In this document: positions 33,458 to 43,003 of the stretch, piece after piece
Layout: each line of letters opens with the position of its first letter
How positions within the stretch are numbered: position 1 is the stretch's first letter
Assembly (NCBI GenBank): GCA_024710005.1
Contig: JANJVQ010000001.1
Location: forward strand, 1-64,000
Reading direction: 5' to 3'
From: Paludibacter sp.
GTDB lineage: Bacteria; Bacteroidota; Bacteroidia; Bacteroidales; Paludibacteraceae
Length of the DNA: 64,000 nucleotides
Notes under the pieces: generated by a model
What the model saw: only the letters and a program-made list of their open reading frames with translations
Database searches by the model: none
What the model was told of the DNA's origin: nothing
Program-made: the position numbers and the translations under genes

Positions 33458-33934
33458 ATGGAAATTGTAGTTGTCTTAATTCTCCTGTTGGTGGCAGTCG
33501 GACTGTTATTGGTGGAAATGTTTCTGATCCCCGGTATATCTATCGCGGGTATAGGCGGACTTCTGTTTTTGGGAGGCGCTGTCTATTATGCTTACGCTTT
33601 TATTAGTCCTGAAGCCGGTCATCTCACTTTAGTTGCCGCCTTTGTCATGATGACTGTCGCAATTGTGATCTTTGTTCGTTCCAAAGCATTGGAGAAGATG
33701 TCTCTCAAAACCGAGATTGACGGAAAAAATGATCCTTTACAAGGAATTGAACTGAAAGTAGGCGACAAAGGAACTACCATCTCACGTTTGGCTCCCATGG
33801 GCAAAATCAGGGTAAACGGTCATATCGTGGAAGCTAAAGCAATGGATGACTTTATTGATCAGGAAGAAAATGTGGTTATTATTAAAGTGCAATCGACCAA
33901 TGTATTAGTAGAAAGAAGTCCCGAAAACAAATAA
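33458..33934 (+). CDS. NfeD-like membrane protein
   Basis: 158 residues with two or three N-terminal membrane helices (VVVLILLLVAVGLLLVEMFLIPG and a second helix about 52-75), and a C-terminal OB-fold (about 90-158: VGDKGTTISRLAPMGKIRVNG). This is the short NfeD1b type that always pairs with a flotillin; floA starts 24 bases downstream. It probably regulates or anchors the flotillin complex in the inner membrane. Confidence 0.9.
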   Translation: MEIVVVLILLLVAVGLLLVEMFLIPGISIAGIGGLLFLGGAVYYAYAFISPEAGHLTLVAAFVMMTVAIVIFVRSKALEKMSLKTEIDGKNDPLQGIELKVGDKGTTISRLAPMGKIRVNGHIVEAKAMDDFIDQEENVVIIKVQSTNVLVERSPENK

Positions 33935-33958
33935 ATGTTTAATTAAAAATAGAAAATT

Positions 33959-34945
33959 ATGGCGATTATTGAAATTATCGGATTTGGTATATTAGGTATC
34001 CTCATCCTGCTTTTCTTTTATTACGTTCCATTCCTGCTTTGGCTTTCCGCTAAAGTCTCAGGAGTAAGTATTTCATTGATACAATTATTTCTGATGCGCA
34101 TCAGAAAAGTTCCTCCACATACCATTGTAGCTTGTATGATTGAGGCTCACAAAGCGGATTTGCATGAGATTACACGCGACGGGCTGGAAGCGCATTACCT
34201 GGCAGGCGGTCATATCGAAAGAGTGGTTCACGCGCTGGTATCAGCATCCAAAGCAAACATCGATCTATCCTTTAAAATGGCTACTGCCATCGACTTAGCT
34301 GGTCGTGATGTATTTCAGGCTGTTCAGATGTCGGTAAATCCGAAGGTAATCGACACTCCTCCTGTTGCCGCTGTGGCCAAAGATGGTATTCAGCTGATTG
34401 CAAAAGCACGTGTAACGGTAAGAGCCAACATCAAACAATTGGTTGGAGGTGCCGGAGAAGAAACCATTCTGGCGCGTGTTGGAGAAGGAATCGTATCTTC
34501 CATCGGTTCTTCAGAATCGCATAAAACAGTACTTGAAAATCCGGATTCAATCTCCAAATTGGTATTGAAAAAAGGACTGGATGCCGGAACTGCTTTTGAA
34601 ATTCTATCCATTGACATCGCGGATATCGACATCGGTAAGAATATCGGTGCACAACTGCAAATGGATCAGGCAGAAGCCGATAAAAACATTGCACAGGCCA
34701 AAGCCGAAGAGCGTCGCGCCATGGCTGTTGCACTGGAACAGGAAATGAAAGCCAAAACACAGGAACAAAGAGCCAAAGTTATCGAAGCCGAAGCCGAAGT
34801 TCCAAAGGCCATGGCAGAAGCTTTCCGCAGCGGCAACCTGGGTATCATGGATTATTACAAGATGAAAAACATCGAAGCGGATACATCCATGCGTGAGAAC
34901 ATTGGCAAACCGTCATCCGACAAAGGAAGTAAGGGACAAAAATAA
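33959..34945 (+). CDS. floA: Flotillin-like protein FloA
   Basis: 328 residues, the usual length of the UPF0365 (FloA) family. A membrane hairpin (about 3-35) is followed by the PHB/SPFH domain and a helical tail with repeated Glu-Ala ([14 protein letters not shown]). FloA assembles into membrane-associated rings that order lipid domains. It forms an operon with nfeD. A cluster of three hairpins lies right after the stop. Confidence 0.94.
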   Translation: MAIIEIIGFGILGILILLFFYYVPFLLWLSAKVSGVSISLIQLFLMRIRKVPPHTIVACMIEAHKADLHEITRDGLEAHYLAGGHIERVVHALVSASKANIDLSFKMATAIDLAGRDVFQAVQMSVNPKVIDTPPVAAVAKDGIQLIAKARVTVRANIKQLVGGAGEETILARVGEGIVSSIGSSESHKTVLENPDSISKLVLKKGLDAGTAFEILSIDIADIDIGKNIGAQLQMDQAEADKNIAQAKAEERRAMAVALEQEMKAKTQEQRAKVIEAEAEVPKAMAEAFRSGNLGIMDYYKMKNIEADTSMRENIGKPSSDKGSKGQK

Positions 34946-34954
34946 AACGCTGAA

Positions 34955-35035
34955 AATACACCACCTATAACACACCATAGGTGGTGTATTATTAACACCA
35001 CTACTGGTGTGTCACATACACCACCATTGGTGTAT
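34955..35035. terminator. Triple hairpin with a shared ACACC core
   Basis: Three adjacent dyads: 34955-34968 with 34977-34990 (14 bp, AATACACCACCTAT arms), 34995-35000 with 35005-35010 (6 bp), and 35016-35023 with 35028-35035 (8 bp). All are built from ACACCA / TGGTGT. They fill the gap between convergent floA and the deacetylase gene, and the last overlaps the stop codon of the latter. The first could terminate floA; three in a row from one core is unusual. Confidence 0.75.
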
Positions 35036-35838
35036 CACCCACACCAAAACCGGATTTTAACCAGTAACCATTTGATGAGATTCTTGCTCCCCTGCATAAG
35101 AAACTCATACAGCCACTCCACATAATGAGCAGACCAGCGTTGAGGATGAGTGGTAATCATTATCTTATTTGGCAACAAACCTTTCCCGACAGCATCAATC
35201 AGTTCATAAGTTGACTTGTAATCCAGCAATTGATTTACAGCTACCTTATCCCGGATGCTGAAACGGTCACCATTCCACATTCTGCCCGTATCCGTCAAAT
35301 AATAAATGTCTTTCACCGCTTTCTTATGACCGGCGCCAAAGATATCGAAATAAGGTTCGCCGATGATGCCGAAGGATTGATAGTCATACTGCAACCACAT
35401 ATCGAGATTGTTAAATTTACTCCAGGGACAACCATCCATGGCCATGGTTTTAATAGGTGTCAGTGCCTGCATCTTAGCCATATTAAGCTGAAACAGTCCG
35501 AGTGCTTTTTCTGCATCTCCCTGCGCATCAACCCAATCTCGGTAATGATAACCGATTTCGTGACCCATAGCCGCAATTCTCCTGATTATACCCGGATGAA
35601 AAACCGATTTTCGGGTCAGCCAGTAATAAGTAGCCTTAATTTTCATTGCCGATTCGACTCGGGCAATTTGTAATGCATGACCGGGCAATTTATCAATATC
35701 ATGCCTTAAAATGATATACTTCTCTATCCCTGCTGCTTTTCCTTCACACCAGTCAGCAAAAGTAAAGAATTCATATCCGGCAGATTGTAAATTCAGTAAC
35801 AACTCCCGGTAAACTTTGATTGTAAAATCAGCTTTCAA
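35035..35838 (-). CDS. Polysaccharide deacetylase-like protein
   Basis: 267 residues, no signal peptide. The RHDIDKLPGHAL stretch (about residue 44) and GHEIGYHYR (about residue 92) fit the Asp-His and His positions of CE4 (NodB-fold) metal enzymes of the WbmS-like branch; later WSKFNN and DTGRMWNGDRF are conserved in this branch. It would remove an acyl group from a sugar. It is the last gene in the glycan operon, three bases after the DUF354 gene. Confidence 0.8.
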   Translation of the reverse strand: MKADFTIKVYRELLLNLQSAGYEFFTFADWCEGKAAGIEKYIILRHDIDKLPGHALQIARVESAMKIKATYYWLTRKSVFHPGIIRRIAAMGHEIGYHYRDWVDAQGDAEKALGLFQLNMAKMQALTPIKTMAMDGCPWSKFNNLDMWLQYDYQSFGIIGEPYFDIFGAGHKKAVKDIYYLTDTGRMWNGDRFSIRDKVAVNQLLDYKSTYELIDAVGKGLLPNKIMITTHPQRWSAHYVEWLYEFLMQGSKNLIKWLLVKIRFWCG

Positions 35839-35840
35839 TA

Positions 35841-36935
35841 TTAGTTGAATTGATGTTGATATTCAGGATTTTGCTTCATAATATTTACACTCTCAGGATA
35901 ATGTTCTATAAACCAAACCATAAATGCAGTAACATCTATTTTATCGGACAACATTTGTGTACGGTATTGTTGAAACTGGGAACGTATATCCCCGTTTTCA
36001 AGCAGCTCCGACGTTAAACCAATTAATTTATCCGGATCATTGGTTTTAACTCCATAAGTCAACCTGTAACGTTGCTCCAGTTCCTCCAACACGCTGATTC
36101 GTCCGCTGAAATCACTGAAACGCAATGACGGTACACCCAACATGGCTGCCTCAACCGACATACTTTGACTGTCGGAAATTAGCAAGGAAGCAAATGCTAA
36201 TATATGATGTATGTCGTTTTGGTTGATTTTCAGTTGATAGGCTGATAACTCAGGAGCAATTTCTCCTTCAACACTAATAAAAACCTGATAGCCTTTATTT
36301 TCAATAACATGGATCAGATTTTTCACCAATTGATTATTCAGTCCCCTGATTCCCGCATCATGATGTGCAGTAAGCTGTGCAAGTCTGATCAGACAATAAC
36401 GATCAGATTGAATATAGGTGTTTTTAACAGCAGCATCGGGAGTAAAACGATTGGGATGCAAATAAGCAAGTTTCATATACCCATCATATCCTACCTTTTT
36501 ACGGTTCCATTTACCAACCTTGCAAACCTCCGGCACCAAAATGGTTTTAGTATACGGATAGGTAAGGTCGGCCAGTTTCCTGATCACATCATAATCATCC
36601 TCCAGGGTTGTGATGGCCTGTTTGCGGGTCAGATAACCTGCTTGTGCTATCGACGAGTCCGTACCAATGAGCATATCAATCTGATGGTTCTTCACAATGT
36701 TCACGACTTTCCATGTTCTGATGAATGAAGCCAATAAAATAGCAACCGGATTGTTCTTCCTGGTCTTTGGCTGAATATTGACGAATGAAAAACCATCTTG
36801 TTGAATAAGCTTCTCCAGCACATCTTTGGTTTTTATCAACAACAAGACTTCATTTCCATGATCTTTCAATATCTTAATCATGTGTTTGAAGAAATGGTAT
36901 TGTGCCGGATGTGCTGTATAAATCAGAATCTTCAT
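35841..36935 (-). CDS. DUF354 GT-B-like protein
   Basis: 364 residues, soluble. It starts with a Rossmann-like MKILIYTAHPAQYHFF and carries the DUF354 patterns (DMLIGTDSSIAQAGYLT, LEDDYDVI, LISDSQSMSVEAAMLGVPSLRFSDF read as SDSQSMSVEAAMLG, the phosphate-binding loop of UDP-GlcNAc-epimerase and GT-B enzymes). Its substrate is unknown; it is typical of capsule and O-antigen loci. It shares a base with the FemAB-like gene upstream. Confidence 0.82.
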   Translation of the reverse strand: MKILIYTAHPAQYHFFKHMIKILKDHGNEVLLLIKTKDVLEKLIQQDGFSFVNIQPKTRKNNPVAILLASFIRTWKVVNIVKNHQIDMLIGTDSSIAQAGYLTRKQAITTLEDDYDVIRKLADLTYPYTKTILVPEVCKVGKWNRKKVGYDGYMKLAYLHPNRFTPDAAVKNTYIQSDRYCLIRLAQLTAHHDAGIRGLNNQLVKNLIHVIENKGYQVFISVEGEIAPELSAYQLKINQNDIHHILAFASLLISDSQSMSVEAAMLGVPSLRFSDFSGRISVLEELEQRYRLTYGVKTNDPDKLIGLTSELLENGDIRSQFQQYRTQMLSDKIDVTAFMVWFIEHYPESVNIMKQNPEYQHQFN

Positions 36936-37936
36936 CAGTATTTTATTTTTTGAATGATGCGTAAAATATTTTTTGAAAAACGATACAACCGTGGTTTACA
37001 AAGATAAAGAAACCTTCCCTGTTCCAGCACCCTACCACCAAATTGTGCTTTAAAATCTCTTACACCATAATGTTCGTCCGGTTTTCCGGCACCCATAAAA
37101 TCAAAGTAAGCAAAACCATGGTTAGCTGCATATTCGATGGCTTTCCAGGTAGCAAAAACCGAAGGATAAATACCCTTTCCCGAATTTTCATCTCCGCAAA
37201 TAAACCATTCATAAAGCACCTGACCATTGGTTACACATAAGATTCCGCCGATTACCCGTTTATCTTTCTTTATAACAAAGAAACGTGTAAAATCCTGCTT
37301 AACAATTTTCAGAAAGAATTCAGCCGGAAACAAGGGCTTTTTTACTTTTTGCTTATATGTTCTTTTCAGAATTTGATAAAAACCCAATATATCTTCCTGT
37401 TCAACTGACAAGGTACAAATTACACCTGATTTTTCAGTCTGACGAACTTGTCTTTGCTTCGAGTTGCTCAATTGATCAAATGCACTGTTTACACTGGTGA
37501 GCGGAACCTGAATATTCAAATGAGGCAAATAATCAAAACCTTGTTGCTGGAGAACACCCCTAAATGGAGCATAATCACCATAATTTCTGATTTCAAGGTA
37601 AATAGCTTTTGCAGACAAATTCATTTTTAATGCATCCAATAAGGAAATCAAAGCATCCTTACCGATATCATCGGCGAGCAACAATCCTCCGGGGATAATA
37701 GCCCTGCGACTGAAATAACGCTTCACAACTCCACCATCAGCAATCAGGTAACCACAGGCTAATCCGACCAGTTTATCATCTTCAGTAACCCCGTATAAAA
37801 ATGGTGTCAGAAAATTGAGTTTTGAGTAAAAATCATAACATGCTTTCGTTTGAAAAAACGAAGATACTGACGAACGGCTGCATAATGCGAGCCAGGCATT
37901 CCGATTTATATCAGCAGCATGTTGAATTTGTATCAT
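36935..37936 (-). CDS. FemAB-like GNAT transferase
   Basis: 333 residues made of two GNAT folds, as in FemAB/FemX and the FemAB-like proteins of exopolysaccharide loci. The second domain has KRVIGGILCV, YEWFICGDE and FDFMGAGKPDEHYGVRDFKAQFGG (short motifs GAGKPDEHYGVRDFK). FemX-type enzymes transfer amino acids from tRNA; here, in a glycan locus, it may acylate an amino sugar. The donor is unknown. Its start overlaps the asnB stop by four bases (37933-37936). Confidence 0.82.
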   Translation of the reverse strand: MIQIQHAADINRNAWLALCSRSSVSSFFQTKACYDFYSKLNFLTPFLYGVTEDDKLVGLACGYLIADGGVVKRYFSRRAIIPGGLLLADDIGKDALISLLDALKMNLSAKAIYLEIRNYGDYAPFRGVLQQQGFDYLPHLNIQVPLTSVNSAFDQLSNSKQRQVRQTEKSGVICTLSVEQEDILGFYQILKRTYKQKVKKPLFPAEFFLKIVKQDFTRFFVIKKDKRVIGGILCVTNGQVLYEWFICGDENSGKGIYPSVFATWKAIEYAANHGFAYFDFMGAGKPDEHYGVRDFKAQFGGRVLEQGRFLYLCKPRLYRFSKNILRIIQKIKY

Positions 37937-39771
37937 TTTTTATCTATAAACGTTCTGAACCAAAGCTCTAAGTGAATCCATTTCCAGATATCTTTCGCGA
38001 TATTGATGTCGCCTTTCAGATGCTTTTCATACAACAAACGGACTTTATCAGCATCCATAATCTGTCTATCTCTGAAAGATTCAGACTTGATAATATCACC
38101 TATAAAACTTCGAAATGCCGGTTCCCGGAACCATTCATCCTGGGGTGTTGCAAATCCGACTTTATCCTGTCTGTTTCTGATGGCTTCAGGCAAAACGCCT
38201 TTCAAAGATTCACGCAGGATACTTTTCGTGATGCCGTTTTTTATGATAAACTCAGGCTCAATGGATAAGGTATATTCAACAAGCCGGTAATCCAGGAAAG
38301 GCGTACGTGATTCGACGGAGAAAGCCATCGAATTCCGGTCGTTCCACTTGAGCAAATGCTCCAGTTTAAACTCGAAATGGTTAAGTAAAGCTGATTTCAA
38401 ATTTTCAGAAGCATACAAATCATGCACAATGACAGAACGATTGGTTTCCAGCACCTTTTTCACAAAACTTTTATCCAAAAAACCGCGGTTATCGACACCG
38501 GCTTTGGTTTTCAGGGCATTGGGCAGCAAGAAATAAAACATGGTTTTAATGCCGTACAAGGATTTATGGATTTTGAAATAGCCTTTAATCTCCCTAAACA
38601 AGGTTTTCCATTTGAAGCCTGTTAGCAAATCCTTGAAATAGAAGCCAAAAAAGTAATGATACCCTCCCAGCTGTTCGTCAGCACCCTGTCCATCGAGTGT
38701 AACGGTAACATGCTTTTGCGCCAGTTCCATCACACAATATTGCGCAAAAGGCGATGTTGAAGGAATAGGTTCAGCATGTATCCGGATAAAATAGTCGAGT
38801 TGTTCTAATAATTTATCAGCATCTGGGACAACCGCATGCATGTTGGTCAACAAAGGTTTATACAAATTGATGAATTTTGACTCATCAGCTTGTTTATCGG
38901 GCGTATAAACGGCAGAAAAAGTATTCACTGCCGGATTATTCAATTCTGAAGCGATAATAGACGTAATAGCTGAGGAATCGAGACCACCACTCAGGCAAAC
39001 ACCTACCGGCACATCACTCCTGAGCCTGATGCGAACGGCATCGGTCAGCAATGATTTATAATAGTCGACATTACCCTTTTGGTTTGATATTTTAGATTTC
39101 AAATCGTACCATTTCTGTATATTGACTTTTCCATCCTGAATTTCGACACAATGTCCATGTTGAAGTTTTTTAATGCCTTCAAAAAAAGTATTTTCCGTGT
39201 GATCAGTCCGGTTAAATGCCAGATAATCAAATATCACCGAATGATTTGCTTTGTTTTCTTTTCCGTAAACTTCCAATATCGCCGGAATTTCAGAAGCAAA
39301 GACAAAGCCCGTATCTGTCAGCGCGTAATAAAAAGGTTTCACGCCGAAACGATCCCGGGCAGCAAAAATCCGGTTTGTTTCCTTGTCGTGTATGGCAAAA
39401 GCAAACATACCATTCAGTTTATTCAGACAGGCAGCGCCATAGGTGATATACATTTTCAGTAAAACTTCCGTGTCGGTCTGTGAATGAAACTTTAATCCCT
39501 TTTTAAGGAGTTCTTCACGCAATTCAATATAATTAAAGATCTCACCATTGAAAATGATGGTATATCTTCCCGACTCATCCTGCATGGGTTGGTGACCAGC
39601 AGATGATAAGTCGATGATGCTCAATCTTACAAATCCGAATCCCATGTTCTCATGCTGAAAAACACCTTCATCATTCGGCCCCCGGTGTTTGATTTTCAAC
39701 ATCATGGATTTCAGATCAGTTTCTTTTACAGGCTGATGCCTGAAATTTACGATACCACAGATTCCACACAT
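37933..39771 (-). CDS. asnB: AsnB-type glutamine-dependent amidotransferase
   Basis: 612 residues. Cys2 after the Met is the glutaminase nucleophile (MCGICGIVN), followed by HRGPNDEG and an intact class II amidotransferase domain (1 to about 200). The second domain has the ATP pyrophosphatase loop SGGLDSSAI (about residue 262). In a glycan locus such enzymes amidate uronic acids or similar sugars and are not for asparagine supply. Four-base overlaps tie it to the next gene. Confidence 0.88.
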   Translation of the reverse strand: MCGICGIVNFRHQPVKETDLKSMMLKIKHRGPNDEGVFQHENMGFGFVRLSIIDLSSAGHQPMQDESGRYTIIFNGEIFNYIELREELLKKGLKFHSQTDTEVLLKMYITYGAACLNKLNGMFAFAIHDKETNRIFAARDRFGVKPFYYALTDTGFVFASEIPAILEVYGKENKANHSVIFDYLAFNRTDHTENTFFEGIKKLQHGHCVEIQDGKVNIQKWYDLKSKISNQKGNVDYYKSLLTDAVRIRLRSDVPVGVCLSGGLDSSAITSIIASELNNPAVNTFSAVYTPDKQADESKFINLYKPLLTNMHAVVPDADKLLEQLDYFIRIHAEPIPSTSPFAQYCVMELAQKHVTVTLDGQGADEQLGGYHYFFGFYFKDLLTGFKWKTLFREIKGYFKIHKSLYGIKTMFYFLLPNALKTKAGVDNRGFLDKSFVKKVLETNRSVIVHDLYASENLKSALLNHFEFKLEHLLKWNDRNSMAFSVESRTPFLDYRLVEYTLSIEPEFIIKNGITKSILRESLKGVLPEAIRNRQDKVGFATPQDEWFREPAFRSFIGDIIKSESFRDRQIMDADKVRLLYEKHLKGDINIAKDIWKWIHLELWFRTFIDKK

Positions 39772-39774
39772 GGG

Positions 39775-40692
39775 TCAATACTTAATTATTTCTGAATAAA
39801 TTCTAACTAACTCCTTTGCTACAAATTGATTGTCAATTTGCTGATATTTTGCGACATCCACTTCTACCGAATCAAAGGCAATTGCCTCTTTTAATGCCTG
39901 GACAACCGCGTATTTATCAAAAGGAACGATAAAACATCCTTTTAAACCGCTTAATTGCTCCTCCACATCCCCCACATTAGTAGAAACAACCGGACGTTTA
40001 CACGCCATCATTTCTTTTATAAACATGGGTGAACCTTCTCTGAATGAAGTGAGTAACCCTGCATCAGCAGCATTCATGGCTAAAACAACTTCAGCACGAG
40101 AAAATCCTTTCAATTCTACCAACTCCATATCCGGCATCAACGAAATTGCATCTTTGGCAAGTTGGGCATTTTTCTCCGGACGATCAAAACTACTCGAAAA
40201 CAGTACATACTTTTTATCCGCATTCCAGTCGAGTTGCATGCGGGCATCAGCTTTATCAACTGGTTTGAACACACTGAAATCAACACCACATGGAATTACC
40301 TCATGTTTTCGTGCAACAGACTTTACTTTCTTCGCCTGGGCTGCTGAGACAAAAATATTAAAAGCAGAAAACAGCAAGGGCATATATGAAACCAACCTCA
40401 GTGAGAAACGATTGATATCGCAGCCGTGAAAAGTAGTGACAACAGGTACTTTTCGTTGCAGATTTGCCAACAAACCGGTTAATCCGTAATGTGCATGAAC
40501 AACATCGGGTTGAAAATCACGAATCGTCTTTTTAAGTTTTTTGAAATTGCGGAGATATCCAGGCAGACCTTTACCAATAATGGTAAATATATCAACCTGA
40601 ATGCCTGCTTTGATAAGTGCATCGGCCTGTTCACTGACAAAAGGTGAAATTCCACCAGAATTTTTGCTGCATACGAACAATATCTTCATCAT
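39775..40692 (-). CDS. Glycosyltransferase family 4
   Basis: 305 residues from the ATG at 40692 (the frame extends to 40749 but into the upstream gene; MMKILFVCSKNSGG is the natural start). GT-B fold with a PDVVHAHYG segment, GCDINRFSL, then a nucleotide-sugar site with the E-x7-E motif in FREGSPMFIKEMM. A retaining transferase of the locus. It follows the membrane protein gene by 13 bases. Confidence 0.88.
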   Translation of the reverse strand: MMKILFVCSKNSGGISPFVSEQADALIKAGIQVDIFTIIGKGLPGYLRNFKKLKKTIRDFQPDVVHAHYGLTGLLANLQRKVPVVTTFHGCDINRFSLRLVSYMPLLFSAFNIFVSAAQAKKVKSVARKHEVIPCGVDFSVFKPVDKADARMQLDWNADKKYVLFSSSFDRPEKNAQLAKDAISLMPDMELVELKGFSRAEVVLAMNAADAGLLTSFREGSPMFIKEMMACKRPVVSTNVGDVEEQLSGLKGCFIVPFDKYAVVQALKEAIAFDSVEVDVAKYQQIDNQFVAKELVRIYSEIIKY

Positions 40693-40705
40693 ATTTACTT
40701 TTAAC

Positions 40706-42106
40706 TTAAACCATTCCTCTACCCGACAGTTTAAACCAACTCCAGGCAATCAAAACAACAAAAATAAATGCCATATACCATTTAAAGTATTTTTTCTCTT
40801 TGTTGCTGATGTTATTTACCCCATAAGCAGCCAATATCAGGATAAACGGCAATGCAGGTTGATGGAATCGCTCCGACTGAGCAAACGCACTCATTGCAAT
40901 CACCAACAAATATCCAAGTGTAAATGACAGAATCAACAGGTGATCACGCCATTTTTTTTCTTTAATCATGAAAAACAAACAAAACAGCGCAAAAAATGCC
41001 ATAATATTCTTCACATAATTTCCTCCGTGTATCAATTGCTGATTCTGTTGATTGGGGGTATTGATGATGGTTGGAAATGGAATTACAAAAATCAGGGGTG
41101 CAAACACCGATTTGGAGGCATATTTAGCCAATGTGTTACCTCCTTCTCTGGTGGCATAATATTCCAGGGCAACATCCTGATTCTCGACTCTTGACTGCCA
41201 TATTTCTTCCACTTCACTGGCAATATTACTTCCGACAAAATAGGCCAGTGCAACGATGACCCAACCGGTAATAACAAGGCGGTTGCTCATTGACATAATT
41301 CTTCTGGAAGAAAAAATCAGGGCTGTAAATAAAGAAAACATGGCAGTTACTCCTAATACTGTCCGGAAGAAAAACAGAGAAGCACCAATCATTAAAGTCG
41401 GGGTAACACTCAGAAAAGTATATTTATGTACACGTATCAGGGAGTCGGCGCGTTCAATAAACCAAACAGTCAAAAACACCATTTCAGCCTCCTTCATGTG
41501 TATTCCGGCATACAGGATGAGATTAGGCATCAGCATACAAAATATGGCAGCCATACGACCTACAGCTTCCCCAAAATTCCGGTTAGCCAGTTTGTAAATC
41601 AGCACGCAAGTCAGACTACCCAATACTGCTTTTAAAAGCCTGGGAATAATTACCCCATTGCCAAATACCATGTAAACTGTTCCTAAGTAAGTTCCATACC
41701 CCCTGTCGGACACCGGCATGCCGAAAAACACATTCTCATAATTTCCCCATCCTGTATTTGCAAGTGATTCTGCAATTCTATGATACAACATGGAGTCGGC
41801 AACACTGAATTCAAAAGGAAGTCCGGTCATGCCCAGGTAAAAGAAATAACTGAAAACAACCCATACAGAACGTATGATTAGAGAAATAAAAAATATCTTC
41901 TTTTCAAAGGTACGTGGACTCAGATTCACCCAACTTTTTGTCAATAAATTGGAAAAATAGAAGAATCCGACAATTTGAATAAATCCAAATAACCACCATA
42001 CAAAAGGAAGCATATTGGAGAAAAACAAGATGCTTACAAGCACCAAAGCGCCTGTGTACAATAAAATGGCTTTATTTGAGAAATATTTAGGAAAATAATC
42101 CAGCAC
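40706..42106 (-). CDS. GT-C-like multispanning membrane protein (possible GT39)
   Basis: 466 residues with about ten to twelve helices and a Asp-rich first periplasmic loop (SVADSMLYHRIAESLANTG, about residue 120), which resembles the acidic loop of GT-C (GT39) glycosyltransferases that use polyprenyl-phosphate sugars. A Wzy-type polymerase is the alternative, but the locus has an ABC exporter, so a side-branch transferase is more likely. No exact family was recognised. Confidence 0.7.
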   Translation of the reverse strand: MLDYFPKYFSNKAILLYTGALVLVSILFFSNMLPFVWWLFGFIQIVGFFYFSNLLTKSWVNLSPRTFEKKIFFISLIIRSVWVVFSYFFYLGMTGLPFEFSVADSMLYHRIAESLANTGWGNYENVFFGMPVSDRGYGTYLGTVYMVFGNGVIIPRLLKAVLGSLTCVLIYKLANRNFGEAVGRMAAIFCMLMPNLILYAGIHMKEAEMVFLTVWFIERADSLIRVHKYTFLSVTPTLMIGASLFFFRTVLGVTAMFSLFTALIFSSRRIMSMSNRLVITGWVIVALAYFVGSNIASEVEEIWQSRVENQDVALEYYATREGGNTLAKYASKSVFAPLIFVIPFPTIINTPNQQNQQLIHGGNYVKNIMAFFALFCLFFMIKEKKWRDHLLILSFTLGYLLVIAMSAFAQSERFHQPALPFILILAAYGVNNISNKEKKYFKWYMAFIFVVLIAWSWFKLSGRGMV

Positions 42107-42110
42107 TTGT

Positions 42111-42908
42111 TCAATTTTTATGTTTTACAGAAGATTTACTTTCTGCATGAATATTTTTACTGATTTTTCTGTACAAAAGTTTAATCTGAAAGCGTAACCA
42201 CTGTCTCAAATTGGGTAATGTATATACTTTGCCATACTCTTTAATTTCTTCCGGAACATATTGACCGGATTCAATCTTTATCAAGGCTTTATACAACATA
42301 ATCTCACTTTGCTGCATAGCCCTGGTTTCGAGTGTTTTGAGCGTATCATCCTGCTCAATTGGAACGGTTATCTCTTCAACGGGCATTCCTTTATCAAGTC
42401 CTGCTGATAACTGCTGAACGGTTACCCCCATTTCCTTTTCATTGTTATATAATTCCCAAAAAGCCGGCGGCATCCCCCTGTATTTACGCATGTTACCATG
42501 GTGATACGACAAAACCCCCATTGGAGCAATCTCCAGCAAAGGCTTTTTGATGATACCAAAGCCTCCTGTAAGCACGAGGATATCCAGCTCGTATGATTTT
42601 ATCTTATCAATGGTTTCATCAGCATAATGATTGCTCGTCTCGATAAATTCCAATCCATTTTCGACACAAAACAGTTTGGTATCTTTGGAAGGCAGTTGTT
42701 TATTGAAATAACTTTGCACAGCCATCACCAACATGTAACCTCCCCTGCCCCTTTTGAAGTTCTTTTTGATTTTTTGCTTCAAAGTTAACTTCGGTCTGGA
42801 ATCGATAATTACCAGTGCAACATCCAGGTGCTTGTCTTCCAATACCGGTTTCAGGGTATTCAAAACAAAATCACTCATTTGTGTACTGGCCAATAATCCG
42901 ATTCGCAT
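42111..42908 (-). CDS. Formyltransferase-family protein (sugar N-formylation)
   Basis: 265 residues with the formyltransferase fold. The key segment reads GVLSYHHGNMRKYRGMPPAFWELYN at about residues 133-157; the catalytic His of Fmt (His108 in E. coli) is kept, the preceding Asn is replaced by Ser, and the later Asp is in GLDKGMP. A typical tRNA-binding C-terminus of Fmt is missing. In this context it should transfer a formyl group from 10-formyl-THF to an amino sugar, as WbkC/QdtF-type enzymes do. Start at the ATG 42908. Confidence 0.8.
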   Translation of the reverse strand: MRIGLLASTQMSDFVLNTLKPVLEDKHLDVALVIIDSRPKLTLKQKIKKNFKRGRGGYMLVMAVQSYFNKQLPSKDTKLFCVENGLEFIETSNHYADETIDKIKSYELDILVLTGGFGIIKKPLLEIAPMGVLSYHHGNMRKYRGMPPAFWELYNNEKEMGVTVQQLSAGLDKGMPVEEITVPIEQDDTLKTLETRAMQQSEIMLYKALIKIESGQYVPEEIKEYGKVYTLPNLRQWLRFQIKLLYRKISKNIHAESKSSVKHKN

Positions 42909-43003
42909 AACATTTAGTTCAATAATAAAAAATCACATTAAACCATATAAGGCATGTAAGTTACATATAAGTTATATATAAACAATTTACTAACCACTAT
43001 CCA

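Noticed and set aside
37043-39462. Several plus-strand frames of 60-147 codons inside the glycan locus
   Set aside because: All are antisense to well supported genes and have no family resemblance.
40693-40749. N-terminal extension of the GT4 protein
   Set aside because: It overlaps the upstream gene and lacks the family start; MMKILFVCS at 40692 is the natural N-terminus.
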